Source: a virus
DNA: 64,000 nucleotides
Virus record (IMG/VR): IMGVR_UViG_3300028829_007756
Coordinates: 1 to 64,000 of that record
Direction: 5' to 3' (one strand)
This document shows positions 7,607-16,908 of the stretch, piece by piece. The translations under genes were made by a program, and so were the position numbers. The notes under the pieces were generated by a model. That model ran no database searches, was not told the origin of the DNA, and was given only the letters and a program-made list of their open reading frames with translations. Every line of letters starts with the position of its first letter. Positions within the stretch are counted from its first letter, which is position 1.

Positions 7607-8507
7607 TTTCTTTATAAATAATTTCTCCAATATTGACGGTCCTTCGATATTCTCGAAAAGACTAAAAGAGGAACTCGAAAAACAAAATTATAAATTCTCT
7701 TCGACCTCTAAAAATAGAATTGCCGTGACTACAGGTTCTTACGAAAATGATAGCTTTAATATGTTAAGGCTTGACGGGCTTTATTTAGATTCTGGAAATA
7801 CACTGGGCGACAGTAACATGCTAAACAAACCTATATTTGAATGTTACGAGAGGTTTGATCATATTATTTTTCAATCTGAATATGCTAAAAAAAGTTACGA
7901 AACATTTACAGGAACAAAAAAATCTAACACTGTTATATATAATGGAGTCTCTTCAGATTTTTTTAAAAAAGTAGACCCAATAAGCAAGCCAGATGGTTTT
8001 GAAAAAGTCGTCATTGCTTCTTCAAAATGGCGTAGGCATAAAAGATTAGAGGAGTGCATAGAAGCATTTAAAAACAAAAAATTAAAAGATGTAGCTTTGG
8101 TTGTATTGGGTGGTTATGAAAATGTAGACATGCCAAATGTTTTTACTTTACCAATGATACGCCCAACAGAACTGCCTAAGTATTATCAAATGGCAGATGC
8201 AATGATTCATTTATCATGGTTAGATTGGTGTCCTAATACAGTCGTTGAAGGGTTAGCTTCAGGATTACCTGTTATTTGTAGTCATAATGGGGGAACTAGC
8301 GAATTAGTTAAGGGCGATGGTATTGTTATACAAATAGAAGATACTTATGAGCATGGAGCAATGGTTGACTTATATAACCCTCCTAAAGTATGCACAGAAA
8401 CTATAGTTAGTGCTATTCTAAAATCTTTAGAGATAGGAGAGATTGAGCCAAGACTAGATCTAAATATAAGGAATACGGCGCAAAACTATTCAGCTCTCTT
8501 TAAATAA
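7599..8507 (+). CDS. GT4 glycosyltransferase
   Basis: This is a GT-B enzyme. The linker YNGVSSDFFKK (about residue 113) is the classic IxNGVDxxxF signature of GT4. VVIASSKWRRHKRL begins the donor domain, and the C-terminal donor loop is PNTVVEGLASGLPVIC followed by NGGTSELV. Length (302) is a little short because the N-terminal acceptor domain is reduced. Its stop codon overlaps the next start (TAATG). Confidence 0.88.
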   Translation: MNDFFINNFSNIDGPSIFSKRLKEELEKQNYKFSSTSKNRIAVTTGSYENDSFNMLRLDGLYLDSGNTLGDSNMLNKPIFECYERFDHIIFQSEYAKKSYETFTGTKKSNTVIYNGVSSDFFKKVDPISKPDGFEKVVIASSKWRRHKRLEECIEAFKNKKLKDVALVVLGGYENVDMPNVFTLPMIRPTELPKYYQMADAMIHLSWLDWCPNTVVEGLASGLPVICSHNGGTSELVKGDGIVIQIEDTYEHGAMVDLYNPPKVCTETIVSAILKSLEIGEIEPRLDLNIRNTAQNYSALFK

Positions 8508-9310
8508 TGGGTATGGGTGGACATTTAATGTGGACTGCGGTAGCAAGAAACATAAGAAAACACAAGGGTCAAACATGCTTAGCATTAGAAAATTATAACT
8601 TTTGTATGAGTGACATACTTAAAAACAATCCTAATTTTTCTTTTAATGGAGATTTTCATTTAGACTTTTCTTTACCCGAAACTAATTACATAAAAAAAGA
8701 CGGAGAAAGAATTGAGTTCTCATGTCCAGGCAAACATGCCATTGAGTATGCTTTAGATTTTTATGGGATAAAAAATGACATAGATTTAAAATGCGAAATA
8801 TATTTAACGGAAGAAGAAAAGTTCAATTCAAATTTAATTAAAAACTTATTACCTAAAAAATATGCATGCATTGAGCCGCATTCTAAAACAAGCTGGATGC
8901 AATCAAGAATGTATTCTTTTCAAAAATATCAAAATGTAGTAAATTCTTTAAAAGATAAAATTAATTTTGTGCAGATTGGATCTCCAGAATCAAAAAAATT
9001 AGACAACGTTATCTATACTAATGGAGATCTTACTTTCAGAGAAACTCATAAAATTTTAGAAGGAGCGTCATTTTTACTATCAACAGAAGGCGGTTTAGTT
9101 CATTTAGCGAACAGTGCCAATGCAAAATCTTTTGTCATTTACACTAGCTATCAATTTCCCGAAATGACAATGTACCCAGAAAATCGCTGTATAGATATAT
9201 CTTTGTATAGGGATGAAATATTAGGCTATAAGAGCCACAGGCTTTATTTAGATGAGGTAGAAAAACACGACGAGTCAATTATAATAGATTTAATTAAAGA
9301 AGAAATATGA
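8507..9310 (+). CDS. GT9-like heptosyltransferase-family protein
   Basis: The start MGMGGHLMWTAVARNIRK matches the GALGD-type first loop of ADP-heptose:LPS heptosyltransferases. Near residue 193, STEGGLVHLANS corresponds to the G-x-x-H-L-A donor-site segment, followed by a proline-rich stretch with YPEN. The protein is shorter (267) than typical GT9 members (about 320-350). The substrate need not be heptose. It sits between GT4 and GT2 genes in a run of overlapping glycosyltransferases. Confidence 0.75.
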   Translation: MGMGGHLMWTAVARNIRKHKGQTCLALENYNFCMSDILKNNPNFSFNGDFHLDFSLPETNYIKKDGERIEFSCPGKHAIEYALDFYGIKNDIDLKCEIYLTEEEKFNSNLIKNLLPKKYACIEPHSKTSWMQSRMYSFQKYQNVVNSLKDKINFVQIGSPESKKLDNVIYTNGDLTFRETHKILEGASFLLSTEGGLVHLANSANAKSFVIYTSYQFPEMTMYPENRCIDISLYRDEILGYKSHRLYLDEVEKHDESIIIDLIKEEI

Positions 9311-10236
9311 AAAATGTAGAAGTAACAATAGGCATAACATCATTCAATAGATTTTATTATTTATCTTCTTTATTAGATAGTCTTGCTGTTTGTATGCCTA
9401 AAGATATTTTATGCAAAATTATTGTTGCTGATAATTCCTCTATAGAGTCTGATTTAGTAAAGCTTAAACAAGACTACTCTGATTATCAAAAAAAAATTCA
9501 CCCACACAAAATAGAATTTGTAACCTGTTCACCTAATCATTGGTTAGAAGCTGAATATGTTGCAAGAAATGCTATCTTAGATAATGCAGAGGGTAAATAT
9601 TTATTATTTCTCCAAGATGATATTCAGTGTGTTGTTAAAGGCTTTTTTATTAATGATTTAAAAACCATAATAGATAATTATGATTGCAGTCAAATACTAC
9701 TTGATGGAGTTAGAAGGCAAACGGTTTTAAGAAAACTAGTTCGGCCAATTAGACATTTTGGAGAAAGTGTTGATATATGGCAAACTGGACATAAACACTT
9801 TCCCACCATGGGTTTTGCTTCTTTAGATCTATATAAAGAAGTTGGACATTTCATGATCAATGCTTCTGCGGGATGGGGTCAAGGGGAAAACGATTATAGT
9901 AATAGGGTGAATTCAAAATTCCCAGAAAAATCAATCTTCTTCCTGCAGGTTCCACCTTTTGTTGGTATATGGAATGACCCCAGGGGACACTATTCCTTCA
10001 TAAGAGATGGTAAAAGAAAAGGTCATTATATAAAAGCTGCTTCATCTGATAATTTTTATTATGAAATATTATCAGAGCCAAAAATAAAAGAGTTAAACTC
10101 AATGCAGATCCCATGTTCATTTAGAGAAATAGCTCACCCAATTGGTTGGGATTATGCAAAAGAGTCAGACGGAGAACAAACAAAATATCCTCAGCAAAGT
10201 ATCATAGAAGAAGGACCAAGTGAAGATATACTTTGA
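9307..10236 (+). CDS. GT2 family glycosyltransferase
   Basis: EVTIGITSFNRFYYLSSLL is a typical GT2 start, VADNSS follows the second strand, and LLFLQDDIQ (about residues 98-106) supplies the metal-binding acidic residues. The C-terminal half contains GWGQGENDYSNRV, the conserved ED-type segment of many GT-A enzymes. The start overlaps the previous gene by 4 bases (ATGA) and the end overlaps the next gene by 17 bases. The acceptor is unknown. Confidence 0.85.
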   Translation: MKNVEVTIGITSFNRFYYLSSLLDSLAVCMPKDILCKIIVADNSSIESDLVKLKQDYSDYQKKIHPHKIEFVTCSPNHWLEAEYVARNAILDNAEGKYLLFLQDDIQCVVKGFFINDLKTIIDNYDCSQILLDGVRRQTVLRKLVRPIRHFGESVDIWQTGHKHFPTMGFASLDLYKEVGHFMINASAGWGQGENDYSNRVNSKFPEKSIFFLQVPPFVGIWNDPRGHYSFIRDGKRKGHYIKAASSDNFYYEILSEPKIKELNSMQIPCSFREIAHPIGWDYAKESDGEQTKYPQQSIIEEGPSEDIL

Positions 10237-11131
10237 ATATAAATTCGAGAATGGCCCCTGGGGAGGAGGTAATCAATTCTTAAAAGCTTTATACAACGAG
10301 CTCAATAATGATTCTCTCATCACGGAATCTCCTGAGGATGCGGATGTTATTATTTTTAATGCCCACCAAAATATTCAAGAAGTTTTTCTTTTAAAACAAA
10401 GGTTTCCTAAAAAACTTTTTGTTCATAGAATGGATGGGTTATATAAATTATACAACAACGAGAACGACGAAAGGCAAGATTTAAGTATAGCAATCAATGA
10501 AAGTGTTGCAGACCTCACCGTCTTTCAAACCCAATGGGCTTTAAACGAATATATTAAAGAGGGGTTTAACCTCAATAGATCGCACTCGGTTATAGTTAAT
10601 GCTCCTAATTCTGATATATTTAAACGTCCTGCGTCTAAATTTTATTACAAAAAAACAAGACTTGTTTGCACCTCTTGGTCTATAAATAAAAACAAAGGGT
10701 TTGATTATTATAAATATTTAGATGATAATTTAGATTTTTCAAAATACATTTTTACATATATAGGAAACGATCCAGGTATAGAATTTAAAAACATAAGAAA
10801 AGTTGGACCTTTTGATTCTCATAGACTATCGAAAGAATTAGTAAACCATGATATTTTCATTACAGCGAGCAAGCACGAATGTTGTTCTAACTCTTTATTA
10901 GAAGCAATGTCATGCGGTCTCCCAGCTATTGGATTAAATAGCGGCGGAACTCCAGAATTAATTAATAAAGGAGGGGAGCTTTTTGATAATCAAGAAGATT
11001 TAAAAGATAAAATAGATTTGGTATCTAAAAACCTAGGCTCTTATTCTGATTCGGTAAAAGTAAAAACTATAAAAGAAATAAAAAACGAATACTTAAATTC
11101 TATAAATAATAATAAAGATGATAGATTTTAA
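10220..11131 (+). CDS. GT4 glycosyltransferase
   Basis: The start is a GTG (MKIYFEYKFENGPWGGGN), where the Gly-rich loop matches the acceptor-domain loop of GT4. The linker VNAPNSDIFKR precedes the donor domain. SNSLLEAMSCGLPAIGLN with NSGGTPELI near residue 223 is a clear donor-binding loop. The start lies within the preceding gene and the end overlaps the next by 14 bases, so the three are probably co-translated. Confidence 0.87.
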   Translation: MKIYFEYKFENGPWGGGNQFLKALYNELNNDSLITESPEDADVIIFNAHQNIQEVFLLKQRFPKKLFVHRMDGLYKLYNNENDERQDLSIAINESVADLTVFQTQWALNEYIKEGFNLNRSHSVIVNAPNSDIFKRPASKFYYKKTRLVCTSWSINKNKGFDYYKYLDDNLDFSKYIFTYIGNDPGIEFKNIRKVGPFDSHRLSKELVNHDIFITASKHECCSNSLLEAMSCGLPAIGLNSGGTPELINKGGELFDNQEDLKDKIDLVSKNLGSYSDSVKVKTIKEIKNEYLNSINNNKDDRF

Positions 11132-11780
11132 TTTTAAATTTAACGATTCTGAGTCTGAGTTTTATTGGAATTCAATATCGAAGGGGCAATGGGAGCCAGA
11201 GACTTTCAAAATTTTAGATCAATATAAAGACTCTAATTTAGTATATATAGATATAGGGTCCTGGATAGGCCCCACAGTTCTTTATGCATCTCAAAAATAT
11301 AAAAAAGTAATATCCCTTGAGGTTGATCCCGATCCAGTTAAAAAGTTAAAAAATAATATATCAATTAATGATATTTCAAATATTGATTTTGTTGAAAAAG
11401 CTCTCTATGATAAAACAGGTCAGGTTAACTTTTTTTCTAGATCAAGTTCCATGTCTACATTTTCAACAAAGAACCCTAAAGGGCAAAAAGAAACTGTTAT
11501 AAATGTTGATACTATAACATTTGAAGATTTGTTAGATGAATGTAAAATACAGGCTAAAGATATAGCTTTAATAAAAATGGATATAGAGGGTGGAGAAATT
11601 AAAGCGATTCCTTCAATGGAAAAATTTTTAACCAAAAACCCTATACCTCTTTATATCAGCCTTCATCCTATGTTTTTAGATTATGAAGAAATTGATTATT
11701 TGCAAAATATACTCCGCTCAATTTATAATAATATCGAAGTTGTAAGAGGTAAACATCCAGAATTTATTTGCCATAGCTAA
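11118..11780 (+). CDS. FkbM-family methyltransferase
   Basis: YIDIGSWIGPTVLYAS (from about residue 43) is the SAM-binding motif I of FkbM methyltransferases. ISLEVDPDPVKKL is the acidic ribose-binding motif. KMDIEGGEIKAI near residue 152 is the family hallmark (K.DxEGxE). Such enzymes O-methylate sugars in surface polysaccharides. The gene sits among glycosyltransferases and is one of two FkbM genes in the cluster (the other is at 14120), suggesting a methylated glycan. Confidence 0.88.
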   Translation: MIDFNFKFNDSESEFYWNSISKGQWEPETFKILDQYKDSNLVYIDIGSWIGPTVLYASQKYKKVISLEVDPDPVKKLKNNISINDISNIDFVEKALYDKTGQVNFFSRSSSMSTFSTKNPKGQKETVINVDTITFEDLLDECKIQAKDIALIKMDIEGGEIKAIPSMEKFLTKNPIPLYISLHPMFLDYEEIDYLQNILRSIYNNIEVVRGKHPEFICHS

Positions 11781-11781
11781 T

Positions 11782-12528
11782 ATGAATAAACTCTGTATAA
11801 TTTGCCCAGCTATTCTTGATATAGAATGTTATCAAAAACATTTCGATACTCTTGATAATATTTTCTTCAATAGAAATACTTTTTTTGAATATATTATTCA
11901 TTTGGACGACCACCTCAGAGAATCTTCTTCTATTTGTACAAAAGATGATTATATTAACCTCGTAAAGAAGATAAACGAAAAATACACTAATGTTAATGCT
12001 AGCATTTTTATATCAAATCCAAGGTTAGGTCTTCCCAGAAGTATGCAATTTCTTTTTAAAAAGTTTCTTGATACTGACAGTCAATACTGTGTAGTCATAG
12101 AGGACGATTCTGAAATAATTAACAAAATTTATACAGACAGTTTTCTAAAACTACTAAGCTCTAAAGAATATATTTATAGACTATCCTTTGGTGCTGGTCA
12201 TAGGTCGAGCGAAAATCCATTTTTAGTCAATCAATATTTTTCTACTGAAGGTCACAATATTTTTGAAAACAAAAAAAATTTTTGCTCTCAAAATGGAACC
12301 TTCTTCTCTAGGTCATTGGTCTCATCTATCTTAAACAACTATAGAGATGACATAGAACCTGAAAATTTCATATCAAGTTGCGAAAGTTTTAAAGACAAAA
12401 AAATTAGGACTATATTTTCAGACCTGAATGCGGATTTTAATAAGTCCTCTAAATGGAGGTTACCTAAAGAATGTCATATCCTATATGATTCTATTAGATT
12501 CCTTAGGAGAGTGGGTTGGAGTGAATAA
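11782..12528 (+). CDS. GT-A-like glycosyltransferase
   Basis: KLCIICPAILDIECYQKHF followed by FEYIIHLDDHLRES resembles a GT-A start. CVVIEDDSEIINK near residue 104 gives the acidic DxD-like site. QNGTFFSRSLV later resembles the acceptor loop. The family is less clear than its neighbours but position and motifs fit a glycosyltransferase. One base separates it from the FkbM gene upstream. Confidence 0.65.
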   Translation: MNKLCIICPAILDIECYQKHFDTLDNIFFNRNTFFEYIIHLDDHLRESSSICTKDDYINLVKKINEKYTNVNASIFISNPRLGLPRSMQFLFKKFLDTDSQYCVVIEDDSEIINKIYTDSFLKLLSSKEYIYRLSFGAGHRSSENPFLVNQYFSTEGHNIFENKKNFCSQNGTFFSRSLVSSILNNYRDDIEPENFISSCESFKDKKIRTIFSDLNADFNKSSKWRLPKECHILYDSIRFLRRVGWSE

Positions 12529-13240
12529 TTTAAACATAAGTATAGATGATGTAAGCCCGCATCCCCAGTCTTCAACAAAAGTCCTTGAAAGATGTTTTGA
12601 GTTAATAGAGATTTTTAACGATATTAAATTCACCCTTTTTATTCCGACTGCTTACTGGAGAACAGTAAAGCCTGATATATCAACAGACACCCCTTTAGTT
12701 TTATCTGATTACCCAGAATTCTGTTCTGAGGTAAGATCTCTTCCGAGTAAAAATTTTGAAATAGGATATCATGGACACTATCACGGTATTCCTGGCTATA
12801 ATGACAACGATGAATTCAAAAACCTCAGCTATCAAGAAGCATTAGACAAAGTAAGACTAATGAAATTAACTGTCAAGAATGCTGGTTTAGAAAATACTTT
12901 TAGCCCCATTTTTAGACCTCCTGCTTGGAAAATGAGCCCAGATTCTTTTAGAGCTTTCCACTCAGAAGGCATTAGCAATTTCGCTATTTTTCCTTTGAGC
13001 TTTTGTGATATTGGTTACACCCAGGCGAAAACATATAAGAATGAAGATGAAAATAAAAAATATAAAAAATCTTACGCCACTTGCTTTCCGCCTTTTGTTC
13101 CCCTTGCTTTAAAAAGTCAAACCAATATAGTATATCATGCCTGCGAATGGGATAAGAATTATTTAAGCAAAGGTCTTACTGATGAACTTAGACGATTTAT
13201 ATCATCAAATAATAACACAATAAAATTTAATTTTTTATGA
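12521..13240 (+). CDS. Polysaccharide deacetylase (NodB-like)
   Basis: The NodB motifs are visible: NISIDDVSP near the N-terminus (catalytic and metal-binding Asp pair), GYHGHYHG around residue 84 (metal-binding His pair) and FRPPAWKMS around residue 131 (RxPxG-like motif 3). The enzyme would remove N-acetyl groups from a sugar in the polymer or a precursor. The frame is open to 12428, but the GTG at 12521 is chosen because the D-D motif begins there and AGGAG lies 11 bases upstream. It overlaps the previous stop by 8 bases and the next start by 4. Confidence 0.82.
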   Translation: MNNLNISIDDVSPHPQSSTKVLERCFELIEIFNDIKFTLFIPTAYWRTVKPDISTDTPLVLSDYPEFCSEVRSLPSKNFEIGYHGHYHGIPGYNDNDEFKNLSYQEALDKVRLMKLTVKNAGLENTFSPIFRPPAWKMSPDSFRAFHSEGISNFAIFPLSFCDIGYTQAKTYKNEDENKKYKKSYATCFPPFVPLALKSQTNIVYHACEWDKNYLSKGLTDELRRFISSNNNTIKFNFL

Positions 13241-14136
13241 ATATTTTAGTAACTGGAGGGGCTGGTTTTGTAGGAACATCTTTAATTAAAAAACTTTTAA
13301 AAAAATATAATGATTGTAAAATTATATCTATAGATAACTACAGTTGTGGCAAAATAGAAAATCATATCGTATCCAAAAGGGTGCTGTATTTAAATAAAGA
13401 CACTAGGGATTTGAATAATGTTGACGCCCCTCTGCTCTGGAACAATAAAAAGTTTTCTCCCGATGTGGTTTTTCATTTTGGAGAATATTCAAGAATAGTT
13501 ACTAGTTTTGATAATATAAATCTTTGCTGGGATTATAATATGCAGGGAAGTAAATCTGTTTTAGATTTTTGCATATCAGAAAATTGCAAACTAATATATA
13601 GTGCAAGTAGCAGTAAGTTTGGAAACGACGGAAAAGATGAAAACCTATCTCCTTATGCTTGGATGAAAGCAAAGATAGTAGAGTTAATAAAAAACTACTC
13701 AGACTGGTTTGATTTAAAATATGAAATAACTTATTTCTATAATGCTTATGGTCCTGGTCAGGTCAGGTCAGGAGATTATGCTACGGTTATAGGGATATTT
13801 GAGGAACAATACTCTAGAGGCTCCCCATTGACTGTTGTTTCTCCAGGAGAACAGTCTAGAGATTTCACTCATATTAATGATATTGTCAGAGGTGTTATTT
13901 TAGCTTATGAAAAAGGTCAACAAGGAGAGTATCCGCTTGGCACTGGTACTCCTCATAAAATTATAGATGTTGCTGAAATGTTCAAACATAAACATGTTTT
14001 GATTCCTGAAAGAAAGGGTGAAAGATTTTTTGGTAAAGCGGTTCCTTCTTTGACTTATCAGCATTTGGGATGGAAGCCGCAGATTAAATTAGAAGATTAT
14101 ATATCAACCGTTATAAAGAATGAAGAGAAAAATTAG
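13237..14136 (+). CDS. NAD-dependent sugar epimerase/dehydratase
   Basis: This is an extended short-chain dehydrogenase. TGGAGFVGTSLIKKL is the NAD-binding Gly motif. SASSSKFG near residue 121 holds the catalytic Ser region, and YAWMK near residue 139 is the YxxxK pair. The C-terminal half (YNAYGPGQ, SRDFTHINDI) is typical of UDP-glucose 4-epimerase and UDP-glucuronate enzymes. The precise sugar cannot be told from sequence. It overlaps the second FkbM gene by 17 bases. Confidence 0.85.
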   Translation: MNILVTGGAGFVGTSLIKKLLKKYNDCKIISIDNYSCGKIENHIVSKRVLYLNKDTRDLNNVDAPLLWNNKKFSPDVVFHFGEYSRIVTSFDNINLCWDYNMQGSKSVLDFCISENCKLIYSASSSKFGNDGKDENLSPYAWMKAKIVELIKNYSDWFDLKYEITYFYNAYGPGQVRSGDYATVIGIFEEQYSRGSPLTVVSPGEQSRDFTHINDIVRGVILAYEKGQQGEYPLGTGTPHKIIDVAEMFKHKHVLIPERKGERFFGKAVPSLTYQHLGWKPQIKLEDYISTVIKNEEKN

Positions 14137-14701
14137 GTTTATAGATTGTGGTGCAAATGTAGGTCAATCTACAGAATGGGCTTTAGAATTCTTTTCAAAT
14201 CAAGATATTAAAGTTGATTGCTTTGAGCCATTACCTTATAATTATAATATTTTAAAAAAAAAGTTTTCTAAAGATATTCGTGTAGAAACTCATAATTTTG
14301 CAATTAGTAACAGTTCGGAACCTAAAAAATTTTATTGTCAAGACTGGGGGGCTAGGACAGGCTCTTCATTAGTTGCTGGAAAATCTTCAACGACCATAAA
14401 TGATTATATAAATGTTAATTGTTTAGATATATCAGATTGGATTAAAAAAAACATTTTAGAGACAGAAGTTGCGGTTCTTAAAATAGATATAGAAGGCTCA
14501 GAGTACGATGTTCTCCCTCATTTGTTTGAGAATAAAATACATGATTTCATTAAATATTGGTTGGTAGAGTTTCACCCTGAAGTTAAAACTCCTAATTACA
14601 ATAATTCTGTTAGGCTGGACTCAAAATCTAAAATAGCCAACTTATGTGAATGGGATCTCAGCTACCAGGATGCTGAAGAAATGTTGCAAGAATTAAAGTG
14701 A
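14120..14701 (+). CDS. FkbM-family methyltransferase
   Basis: RFIDCGANVGQSTEWAL is SAM motif I, VDCFEPLPYN the acidic motif II region, and LKIDIEGSEYDVL near residue 120 the FkbM signature. GARTGSSLVAG is the usual Gly/Ser-rich segment between them. The role is probably O-methylation of a sugar. It overlaps both neighbours: 17 bases with the epimerase, 4 with the next gene (GTGA). Confidence 0.88.
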   Translation: MKRKIRFIDCGANVGQSTEWALEFFSNQDIKVDCFEPLPYNYNILKKKFSKDIRVETHNFAISNSSEPKKFYCQDWGARTGSSLVAGKSSTTINDYINVNCLDISDWIKKNILETEVAVLKIDIEGSEYDVLPHLFENKIHDFIKYWLVEFHPEVKTPNYNNSVRLDSKSKIANLCEWDLSYQDAEEMLQELK

Positions 14702-15654
14702 ACTTCATCTTATATGAAATGACTTATCTCCGTTATTTCCTTCCGTTAATAATAGAGGGAAATAAACAAGGTATAAAATCTTTTGTTTACTATGGTCAAA
14801 ACCAAAAATATAACAATCCTTTAGCTTGTTTAGATTTTTTAACCAAGCTTTCGTGTTTTTATAATTTTGAGTTAATAAAACTTTCTCCCCGATCTCTTCG
14901 TGATCCTACTTTTTTTGTCGAAGGCGAGTATTCACAACACATCAACTGTGACAAAAAAATATCTTTAACTTATATGACTGACTTCAGAATGAGTTTCAAA
15001 AAATACATAGATAACATTAACTTTTGTGTTTTCCCTTCTAGATTTTTTGCTTCACTTGGAGGTTTCGAAAATCACCCTAAGTCTGTGTTTTATGGAAGTC
15101 CAAAGTATGATATCAACTTTAACTTAGATGAAATTTTCGAGAAATATAAACTCTCAAAAAAAGATAAATATATTTTCATGCCTATGCCTCGACTTAGAGA
15201 CTCTACCAAGATAGATTTAAATTCAATTTGCGATATAGCTAGAGATATAGGTTATAAAGTTATTACTAAAACAAGGGGTAAAGACCCATATAAGATCAAC
15301 TCGGATTATCACTTTATGGATGAATCTTGGTTTCCACATGACAGCATGGAGCTTATTTATGCTAGCGACATGGTTATCAATTTTAGCTCTACAATAACTA
15401 AAGAGGTCCTTATGTTAAAAAAGAGAATGTTAAACCTGAACATAAAACCATTCCCTCAAAGGCTGATAAAATTTTATGAGTGTAAGAATTTCAAGAACAT
15501 GAATTCTGATTTCAATAATCTTGATTTAATAAAATCCAATATAAAAGATCTACTTGCTAAAGAGTACGATTATGATTACTATATAAAAAAGTTTTTATCT
15601 TCAGGTAGTGCTTCAAAGAGAATCATAAATCGCTTAGTAAAGAATGAATGTTAA
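14698..15654 (+). CDS. GT-B-like protein, possibly glycosyl/glycerophosphotransferase or 2-epimerase-like
   Basis: Translation begins at GTG 14698, overlapping the previous stop by 4 bases. The second half has YIFMPMPRLRDSTKIDL and a C-terminal ASDMVINFSSTITKEVLM segment. That segment resembles the donor-site region shared by CDP-glycerol glycerophosphotransferases and hydrolysing UDP-GlcNAc 2-epimerases (GT-B fold). It directly precedes neuA and neuB homologues, so a NeuC/PseG-like step is a possibility; I see no decisive catalytic motif. The general GT-B call is moderate, the exact role open. Confidence 0.5.
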   Translation: MNFILYEMTYLRYFLPLIIEGNKQGIKSFVYYGQNQKYNNPLACLDFLTKLSCFYNFELIKLSPRSLRDPTFFVEGEYSQHINCDKKISLTYMTDFRMSFKKYIDNINFCVFPSRFFASLGGFENHPKSVFYGSPKYDINFNLDEIFEKYKLSKKDKYIFMPMPRLRDSTKIDLNSICDIARDIGYKVITKTRGKDPYKINSDYHFMDESWFPHDSMELIYASDMVINFSSTITKEVLMLKKRMLNLNIKPFPQRLIKFYECKNFKNMNSDFNNLDLIKSNIKDLLAKEYDYDYYIKKFLSSGSASKRIINRLVKNEC

Positions 15655-16225
15655 TATTATTATACCCGCAAGAGGGGGTAGCAAAAGATTAAAAGATAAA
15701 AATATTTTTCCTATTTTCGGAAAACCTATGATTTATTGGGCTATTAGAGCTGGGTTATCACTAAATCCAGATTACAAAACCAAGGTTTGGGTCACATCTG
15801 ATAGCGAAAAAATCTTATCTGAATCTAAAAAATATGGAGCCGAGACCATCTTACGTGATAAAAGTTTAGCTTGTGATCGTACATTCAAACAAGCTGCAGT
15901 TAGAGATGCTGCTAGCAAGATATCTCAAAAAAACCCTTGTAATGTATGGATTTCTCTTCAGCCTAATTCTCCAGAAATAGAAGGTCTTCATTTAAAAGAT
16001 GGCATCAATCTTTTATTGAACAGAAGTAAAGATGAAATCTTTAGTGTTGATTCTGATTTAATGCAAAATGCTGCCTTTAGAATATTTAAAGGGGATTATG
16101 TTTTTCAAAAAGATCTTAGTACTAATTGCGGGGTGATTGTTTGTGATATCCAAGATGTTCATACAATAGATGATGCCCAGTATATAGAGTCAAAACCTCC
16201 AGCGAGAACAGTTTCTTGGTCATGA
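15644..16225 (+). CDS. neuA: CMP-nonulosonate (sialate-type) cytidylyltransferase
   Basis: IIPARGGSKRLKDKNI near the N-terminus is the CTP-binding loop of CMP-Neu5Ac synthetases and their pseudaminate/legionaminate relatives. LQPNSPEIEG near residue 106 is the second conserved motif (LQPTSP). The protein activates a nine-carbon acid sugar as its CMP derivative. At 193 residues it is slightly short of the usual 220-230. It overlaps neuB by 4 bases (ATGA), as expected for consecutive steps of one pathway. Confidence 0.85.
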   Translation: MNVNIIIPARGGSKRLKDKNIFPIFGKPMIYWAIRAGLSLNPDYKTKVWVTSDSEKILSESKKYGAETILRDKSLACDRTFKQAAVRDAASKISQKNPCNVWISLQPNSPEIEGLHLKDGINLLLNRSKDEIFSVDSDLMQNAAFRIFKGDYVFQKDLSTNCGVIVCDIQDVHTIDDAQYIESKPPARTVSWS

Positions 16226-16908
16226 GTGTTTATATTATAAGTGAATTGTGCGGTCAATGGGGAGGCTCCATTGATAAAGCAAAAAAAATGATAGACCAAT
16301 CCGCCGAAGGTGGAGCTAATGCTGTTAAAGTTCAACTTTATGACACTTACAGAATGCCTGGAAAAGATAGACACAAGTGGGAATACCTTTCTATGTCCAA
16401 AGATGTTTTTCTAGAGCTCAAATCTTATTCCGAAAGCAGCGGTTTAGATTATTTCGCGTCAGTTTTTCATTTAGATAGGTTTGAGTGGGTTAAAGAGTCG
16501 GGCTTATCTATAAATAAAATAGCGAGTGGTTTAATAAAAAATGATTTTGAGCTTTGCTGTCATATGGTAAAATCTAATATAAAAACATATTGCTCTTTAG
16601 GCAAATGGGAAAATGATGGGTTACCTTTTGATAATATTAATGTTGATTATCTTCATTGTGTTTGCAAGTATCCTCATACTGAAGAGGAGGGAATATCCTT
16701 GCTGCCAAAATATTTTGATAAAAATTTAGTCGGTTATAGCGATCATTGCGATGGAATAAATGCTTGTAAAGAGGCTATTAAAAGAGGGTCCACTGTTATA
16801 GAAAAACATTTTACATTAGACAAAAACCTTCAATCGGAAACGGAAGCAGCTCATCATTGCTCAATGAACCTTAAGGAGCTCAAGGAACTTTCTAAATTTT
16901 GTAAGTAA
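16222..16908 (+). CDS. neuB: NeuB-like nonulosonate synthase, truncated form
   Basis: NeuB enzymes condense phosphoenolpyruvate with an amino-hexose to a nine-carbon acid. The barrel motifs are present: SELCGQWGG at the start, NAVKVQLYDT near residue 36, GYSDHCDG near residue 170 and VIEKHFTLDK near residue 193. Start ATG 16222 (MSVYIISE) is preferred over TTG 16216 because it forms an ATGA overlap with neuA. At 228 residues the protein ends right after the barrel and lacks the C-terminal SAF (antifreeze-like) domain of standard NeuB (about 340 residues). Confidence 0.85.
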   Translation: MSVYIISELCGQWGGSIDKAKKMIDQSAEGGANAVKVQLYDTYRMPGKDRHKWEYLSMSKDVFLELKSYSESSGLDYFASVFHLDRFEWVKESGLSINKIASGLIKNDFELCCHMVKSNIKTYCSLGKWENDGLPFDNINVDYLHCVCKYPHTEEEGISLLPKYFDKNLVGYSDHCDGINACKEAIKRGSTVIEKHFTLDKNLQSETEAAHHCSMNLKELKELSKFCK

